A DNA stretch of 18,597 nt from Acetofilamentum sp. (GTDB lineage Bacteria > Bacteroidota > Bacteroidia > Bacteroidales > DTU049). The first letter of the stretch is position 1. Each line of letters opens with the position of its first letter. Made by a program: the position numbers and the translations under genes. Of this stretch, positions 15,901-18,597 are shown piece after piece. The stretch is from NCBI GenBank assembly GCA_020720525.1, contig DYON01000017.1:1-18597 (forward strand), written 5' to 3'. Under the pieces are notes generated by a model. It was given only the letters and a program-made list of their open reading frames with translations. It had not been told where the DNA came from and made no database searches.

Positions 15901-17607
15901 ACTGTTGGAAAGATTCATGGCTTCGACTTTTCGGGTCCGTTTTCTCAATTGTGCAGCGAAGCGGTTTCGCTGGCAATGCATGGCTGCGGCGAAACACTTT
16001 TCGATGTGGAATGGCACTACAAACGTGGCAATTTGAGCGGTACCCATCGAATGAAAATTGCTTGGCTGGGATTCTGTGGGCTGGTTGAGGAAGAATACTC
16101 TCGAAAACATTTCGATCATCGAGCAGTTCAATTTTCGGGAATTATGACCGATATGTTGTGCAAAGTGTGCGAAGGCAACAGGGTTCATCGCGAAAGGCTT
16201 GAATATCGTTTTAACGGCAAACATATTGGAGAATTGACGCAAATGAGTGCAACAGAAGCTATGGAATGGTTTTCGTCGGGCAATATTCCTACTGGTGCTG
16301 AAAGCATTGTTGCGGAAATTGCGGAACGCTTGAAATCGCTCATCGAAGCTGGAATTGGGTACATTGGGCTGAATAGGATTTCTTCGACCCTGTCGGGAGG
16401 CGAGTTTCAGCGTTTGCGTATGGCATCGCTCCTGCAATCGCAGCTTTCGGGTGTGATGATTGTAATGGATGAGCCATCGTTTGGACTTAGCAAAAGCGAT
16501 GCAAAACGTATTTCGATGTTGTTGAAAAAGGTTGTTTTGCGTGGAAACACCATGGCTATTACCGACCACCATCCCGAAATGCTAAGCAATGCATCGGCAG
16601 TTATTTCGTTGGGACCCTACGCTGGTAAAAATGGCGGAAAGATGTTGGCGGGAAAGTCGCCCGAAACCATTGTTGCAGAAATATTCCAAATTTACGATTC
16701 GATAAAGCCATTAGAAGCTGGAAATAGTGTTGCTGTTTCGGTAAAAGGTGCACGAGCAAACAATTTGCAACATATCAATGTCGATTTTATCGAGAATACT
16801 TTGAATGTGATTACAGGCAACAGCGGTAGCGGAAAAACCAGTTTGCTGCAATATGTGGTTTACGATTCGTTTCTTGCTTCGCGACCAATTGAGTGCGATA
16901 AAATTTCAGGTTTTAGCGATTTTGACAATGTGGTTTTTATTCAGCAAGATGTTCCTGCGGGCAGCAGTATGAGCATTCCGGCTACAATGCTCGATTTGCT
17001 CGACCCAATCCGAAATATTTTTGCCGACGAAGCTGCCAACAGAACACTTCCGCTTAAAGCTGCTCATTTTTCGGTGTTTTCTAAAGAAGGTCGATGTGCA
17101 GAATGCGGAGGAACAGGCGTTGTAAAAACAAGCATGGATTTTAGCAGCGATGCCGAATCGGTTTGCGAAAGCTGCAATGGAGCTCGTTTCAACAAGCAAG
17201 TACTGGATGTGATGGTTGACGGAAAAAGCATTTCCGACATTCTCAATATGAGTATTTTCGAAGCTGCTCTTTTTGTTGAAGGAAAAATAAAACCAGCAAA
17301 AATGCTAGTTTTTCGAAAAATGGCCGAAACGTGCCATTTTACTGGCATCGATTATATTCCACTTGGGCAAAATCTGAATACATTAAGTGTTGGTGAGTTG
17401 CAGCGCCTCAAGCTGGTTCAGGGTATTGCCGATGCAAAAGGGAAGACCTTGTTTTTGCTCGACGAACCCAGTGGTGGTTTGCATCCAACCGATACTCAAA
17501 AACTACTCGAATTGTTCGACTATTTGCTCGCCAACAATCACACAATCATTTGCGCAAGCCACGACGAGTTGATTATTAGGCGGAGTGGAAAAGAAATTGG
17601 GCTTTAG
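12934..17607 (+). CDS. Tandem-duplicated UvrA2-like ABC ATPase (four cassettes, no UvrB-binding domain)
   Basis: UvrA proteins are soluble DNA-binding ABC ATPases that find DNA lesions as dimers. This 1557-residue chain holds two UvrA-like halves (about 1-790 and 800-1557). Walker A motifs lie at 32-40, 505-513, 830-838 and 1295-1303. ABC signatures are LSVGE (355), LSGGE (676), LSGGE (1153) and LSVGE (1484). Walker B Asp-Glu pairs are at 381, 703, 1179 and 1510. Zinc modules are C-x2-C-x19-C-x2-C at 586-612 and 1388-1414, and split pairs at 139/142 with 277/280 and at 938/941 with 1076/1079. After RLLFARF and RLLMSRF the chain jumps almost at once to the first zinc pair, so the roughly 120-residue UvrB-binding domain is missing in both halves, as in UvrA2 proteins. 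The reading frame is open to 12898, but earlier Met codons lie inside the promoter. The role is unknown; damage tolerance or drug resistance is an inference from UvrA2 relatives. Confidence 0.93.
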   Translation: MNRHITIRNAHANNLKNISLEIPTGKLVVVCGVSGSGKSSLLHDILGKEGQRLFHEHFLSGSQRQNFRLGRPEADSIKGLNAVIALSQQGNASSPRSTVGTITGLWDLLRLLFARFAQSKSVPEANRSLFSFNSPTGQCPQCKGLGVEDHIDPLLLIGDDSKTIREGALVLTTPNGYIIYSQVTMNELNKVCNAEGFSVDIPWRELSEEKKNIIYNGSEKIKILFGKHTLESRMKWVGITAKPREEGFYKGIVPVMEEILNRDRNPNILRFARSFTCNACNGTRLRPEALSFSFKNNNIDHFHRMAIGEIHHFFSNLEAENEAEKQIFGQIVKKTTVLLELGSGYLSLNRESATLSVGELNRLRLASYTTSGLRNILYLLDEPGAGLHFSELTSMMKVLRRLVENGNTVLVADHHEQNLALADFVIEIGPGAGNNGGHVLFSGSADAYFSSTVEGSQTQPFFIDKVEPVSAEPTSEAFVIQNAELHNLKNIDVPVFHNAFNMVVGVSGAGKTTLLKVLHNQAQSRKSFGKIVHIDSTPFGRSPRSNPATYTGLSDVLRDLFAAAPEAKKRRFTKTHFSLAVPGGRCEDCQGAGLKQIGMHFLGNVEIPCETCHGKRFSADVLEVRVADKNMFDVLDMTVADAHAFFENEPKIRKYTQPLIDLGLGYVKLGQSSTTLSGGEAQRVKLASELVRSATASTLFILDEPATGLHPYDVGNLILAIRKLSAKHTVVIAGHDLRMIAQADFVVELGPGSGNDGGNVVFAGTPAALMAKADSLTGKALISQKNFKKPICKEVADLSGLPVVLKNVGTNNLQIDEVTFEANRLTAVCGPSGSGKSSLVFDTLYSASQNALLDGLSFRIRQNMSKAGNAVLDEFSGLMPAIALEKKSASKNPRSTVATYTGVYDLYRLLMSRFSKNNNEPCKLYSTAFSFNHEQGACPECHGLGYITQCDPQKLVSNPALSLEDGALDGSKPGKFYGETLGQYVATLRTVGKIHGFDFSGPFSQLCSEAVSLAMHGCGETLFDVEWHYKRGNLSGTHRMKIAWLGFCGLVEEEYSRKHFDHRAVQFSGIMTDMLCKVCEGNRVHRERLEYRFNGKHIGELTQMSATEAMEWFSSGNIPTGAESIVAEIAERLKSLIEAGIGYIGLNRISSTLSGGEFQRLRMASLLQSQLSGVMIVMDEPSFGLSKSDAKRISMLLKKVVLRGNTMAITDHHPEMLSNASAVISLGPYAGKNGGKMLAGKSPETIVAEIFQIYDSIKPLEAGNSVAVSVKGARANNLQHINVDFIENTLNVITGNSGSGKTSLLQYVVYDSFLASRPIECDKISGFSDFDNVVFIQQDVPAGSSMSIPATMLDLLDPIRNIFADEAANRTLPLKAAHFSVFSKEGRCAECGGTGVVKTSMDFSSDAESVCESCNGARFNKQVLDVMVDGKSISDILNMSIFEAALFVEGKIKPAKMLVFRKMAETCHFTGIDYIPLGQNLNTLSVGELQRLKLVQGIADAKGKTLFLLDEPSGGLHPTDTQKLLELFDYLLANNHTIICASHDELIIRRSGKEIGL

Positions 17608-17634
17608 AAAATCTGTTTTCGTAATGAATAAATA

Positions 17635-17659
17635 ATTCTTCCTTCAACAGGAAAAGAAT
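17635..17659. terminator. Weak hairpin between the convergent UvrA-like and lipoprotein genes
   Basis: ATTCTT (17635-17640) pairs with AAGAAT (17654-17659) and the inner CCT with AGG, leaving an AA bulge. No T-tract follows on either strand, so a terminator role is only a guess. The 71-base gap holds nothing else. Confidence 0.25.
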
Positions 17660-17678
17660 CTGTTGTGTGTGACAGTAA

Positions 17679-18383
17679 TCAATAATACACAATCTCTCTC
17701 TCAAAAACAACGCATTTGTTATCGTTCGACTTTGGATTGTAGGTGATTTGTCTCAGCCAATTGTCTTGTTTGTCGCGGTCGGTGTATTTCACTAAAATTG
17801 TTTCTGTTTTTTCAACACCATCACTTTCCGTCACCCTTGTCGATTCTATTTCATCTCCATATTCGTTGTATTTGTATCTCGTTTCTATTTTCATTTCGGG
17901 AGTGATATATTCTGCTTTCACAAAAACGGGTCGTCCATTTTCATACTCTGTACGTATAGTCGCAATTTTGTTGTTGGATTTGTCGTATGAATCGGTTTCG
18001 CGTACATCTTTGGTAAATTCTACAACCTTGTTTTCGTAATACAACTCATCGTTGTCTAAATACACTTTGCTTCCAGTATAGTCGCCCGATTCCGAAAAGG
18101 TGACCTCTTCTTTTGTAAGAGCTTCTCCTGTTGATAATTTTGTTTCTGAAGAAATCCAATCGCCTTTGTCGTTGAAAAAATAAGTAGTAATGATAGATGG
18201 ATGAATGATATTTGTATCTATTTCAGTGTTCCAATCGTCATCGTAAATTGAGTAGATTAGATTTTCGGTAACGCTTTTCACATTTCCGTTCAGGTTGAAT
18301 GTGTCTGTGTTGATTGTTAATGGGTCGTTTCCGCAGGAAGCAAGTATTAACAAAGCTATTATTGCCCATGTTGTTTTTTTCAT
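17679..18383 (-). CDS. Lipoprotein of unknown function with YD-like strand repeats
   Basis: A 234-residue predicted lipoprotein. MKKTTWAIIALLILASCG carries a good lipobox (LAS-Cys17). The frame is open 7 codons further up, but Met at 18383 starts the classic signal. After it comes NLNGNVKSVTENLIYSIYDD, then repeated strand-turn units with Tyr, Asn-Asp/Gly and Asp-Trp (FFNDKGDWISS, YKYNEYGDEIESTR, KYTDRDKQDNWLRQ) and the ending EREIVYY. Many Bacteroidota lipoproteins share this style (a VKSV start, YDxxGNW repeats and a REIxYY end), but I know no function for them. It stands alone and converges with the UvrA-like gene. Upstream, TAATATTG (minus strand, 18402-18409) is a one-mismatch -7 candidate. 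Confidence 0.82.
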   Translation of the reverse strand: MKKTTWAIIALLILASCGNDPLTINTDTFNLNGNVKSVTENLIYSIYDDDWNTEIDTNIIHPSIITTYFFNDKGDWISSETKLSTGEALTKEEVTFSESGDYTGSKVYLDNDELYYENKVVEFTKDVRETDSYDKSNNKIATIRTEYENGRPVFVKAEYITPEMKIETRYKYNEYGDEIESTRVTESDGVEKTETILVKYTDRDKQDNWLRQITYNPKSNDNKCVVFEREIVYY

Positions 18384-18410
18384 AATGTTGCTATTTGAAT
18401 GCAATATTAC

Positions 18411-18438
18411 AAAAAAAGGACTGCTTGGGGCAATCCTT
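18411..18438 (-). terminator. Minus-strand terminator for a gene beyond the window
   Basis: Read on the minus strand, AAGGA/TCCTT (18434-18438 with 18416-18420), one A-C mismatch and then TGC/GCA close a 5-base loop, followed by a run of seven T (18417-18411). It sits upstream of the lipoprotein gene and would end a transcript entering from the right. Confidence 0.5.
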
Positions 18439-18470
18439 GAAAAAACATGGCGATTAAAATAATTCTATAA

Positions 18471-18533
18471 CACAACTCTGATCACAGCATGCTTCACTAT
18501 TTCAAGCGTAGTTGTGAACCCCGAGACATCGGG
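18471..18533. repeat. Hairpin-rich non-coding segment at the window end
   Basis: CACAACT (18471-18477) pairs with AGTTGTG (18510-18516), and ATGCTT (18489-18494) with AAGCGT (18504-18509) inside it. A second hairpin CCCGA-GACA-TCGGG (18520-18533) follows. No gene is seen from 18439 to the window end. The CCCGA/TCGGG hairpin is of a kind often repeated in Bacteroidota genomes, so this may be a dispersed repeat or the edge of a mobile element; that is inference. Confidence 0.4.
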
Positions 18534-18597
18534 ATATAAATTTCCATCTGCACCCGAAGGATTTTTAAAGGCGTTGGACTAGTGTATGCATCGGGCA

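Noticed and set aside
15814..16572. Minus-strand open frame of 252 codons opposite the UvrA-like gene
   Set aside because: The plus-strand gene is certain in this stretch, and the antisense translation shows no domain. Antisense frames of this kind are common here because of codon bias.
12934..17607. Calling the gene ordinary uvrA of nucleotide excision repair
   Set aside because: The length, the four cassettes and the missing UvrB-binding domain in both halves show it is a paralogue.
18499..18597. Minus-strand open frame entering from the window end (about 32 codons, including ILRVQMEIYIPMSRGSQ)
   Set aside because: It has no start in view, no recognisable domain, and overlaps the hairpins of the non-coding end region; more likely a chance frame through repeat-like DNA.

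Overview
The window looks like chromosomal DNA of a member of the Bacteroidota, probably of the Bacteroidales or a related order. Three things point there. Many genes are preceded by the Bacteroidota-type -7 box TAnnTTTG (before ffh, the large outer-membrane gene, rpmG, the glutamine amidotransferase, the methyltransferase, the OmpA/TPR lipoprotein and the UvrA-like gene). A ribosomal protein L33 gene is followed by the small DUF4295 protein typical of this phylum. Several secreted proteins belong to Bacteroidota-style outer-membrane or lipoprotein families. The DNA is moderately AT-rich. No tRNA, rRNA, CRISPR array or intact insertion sequence was seen.

Layout. 180-3268 (+): a likely operon of ffh (signal recognition particle GTPase), folD (one-carbon folate enzyme) and a secreted protein of unknown role. 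3386-6841 (+): a 1151-residue predicted outer-membrane protein with its own promoter. 7127-7476 (+): rpmG and the DUF4295 gene, ending at a strong terminator that lies inside the 3' end of the convergent murB. 7489-9612 (-): an SDR oxidoreductase, an RseC-like membrane protein and murB, tightly packed as one operon. 9783-11004 (+): a PabA/TrpG-type glutamine amidotransferase and a SpoU/TrmH-type RNA methyltransferase. 11091-12848 (+): an OmpA-like/TPR lipoprotein behind two tandem promoter boxes, closed by a clear terminator. 12934-17607 (+): a giant UvrA-like protein. 17679-18383 (-): a small lipoprotein. From 18411 to the window end: a minus-strand terminator followed by hairpin-rich non-coding DNA.

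Most of the window is housekeeping (protein targeting, folate, ribosome, peptidoglycan, RNA modification) mixed with envelope proteins. The most unusual gene is the UvrA-like one. It encodes two UvrA2-like halves in one chain, with four ATP-binding cassettes and four zinc modules, and has no room for the UvrB-binding domain in either half. It appears to be a covalent UvrA dimer that cannot work in ordinary UvrABC repair. Its promoter is built on the tail of the preceding terminator, and its transcript is predicted to be leaderless.
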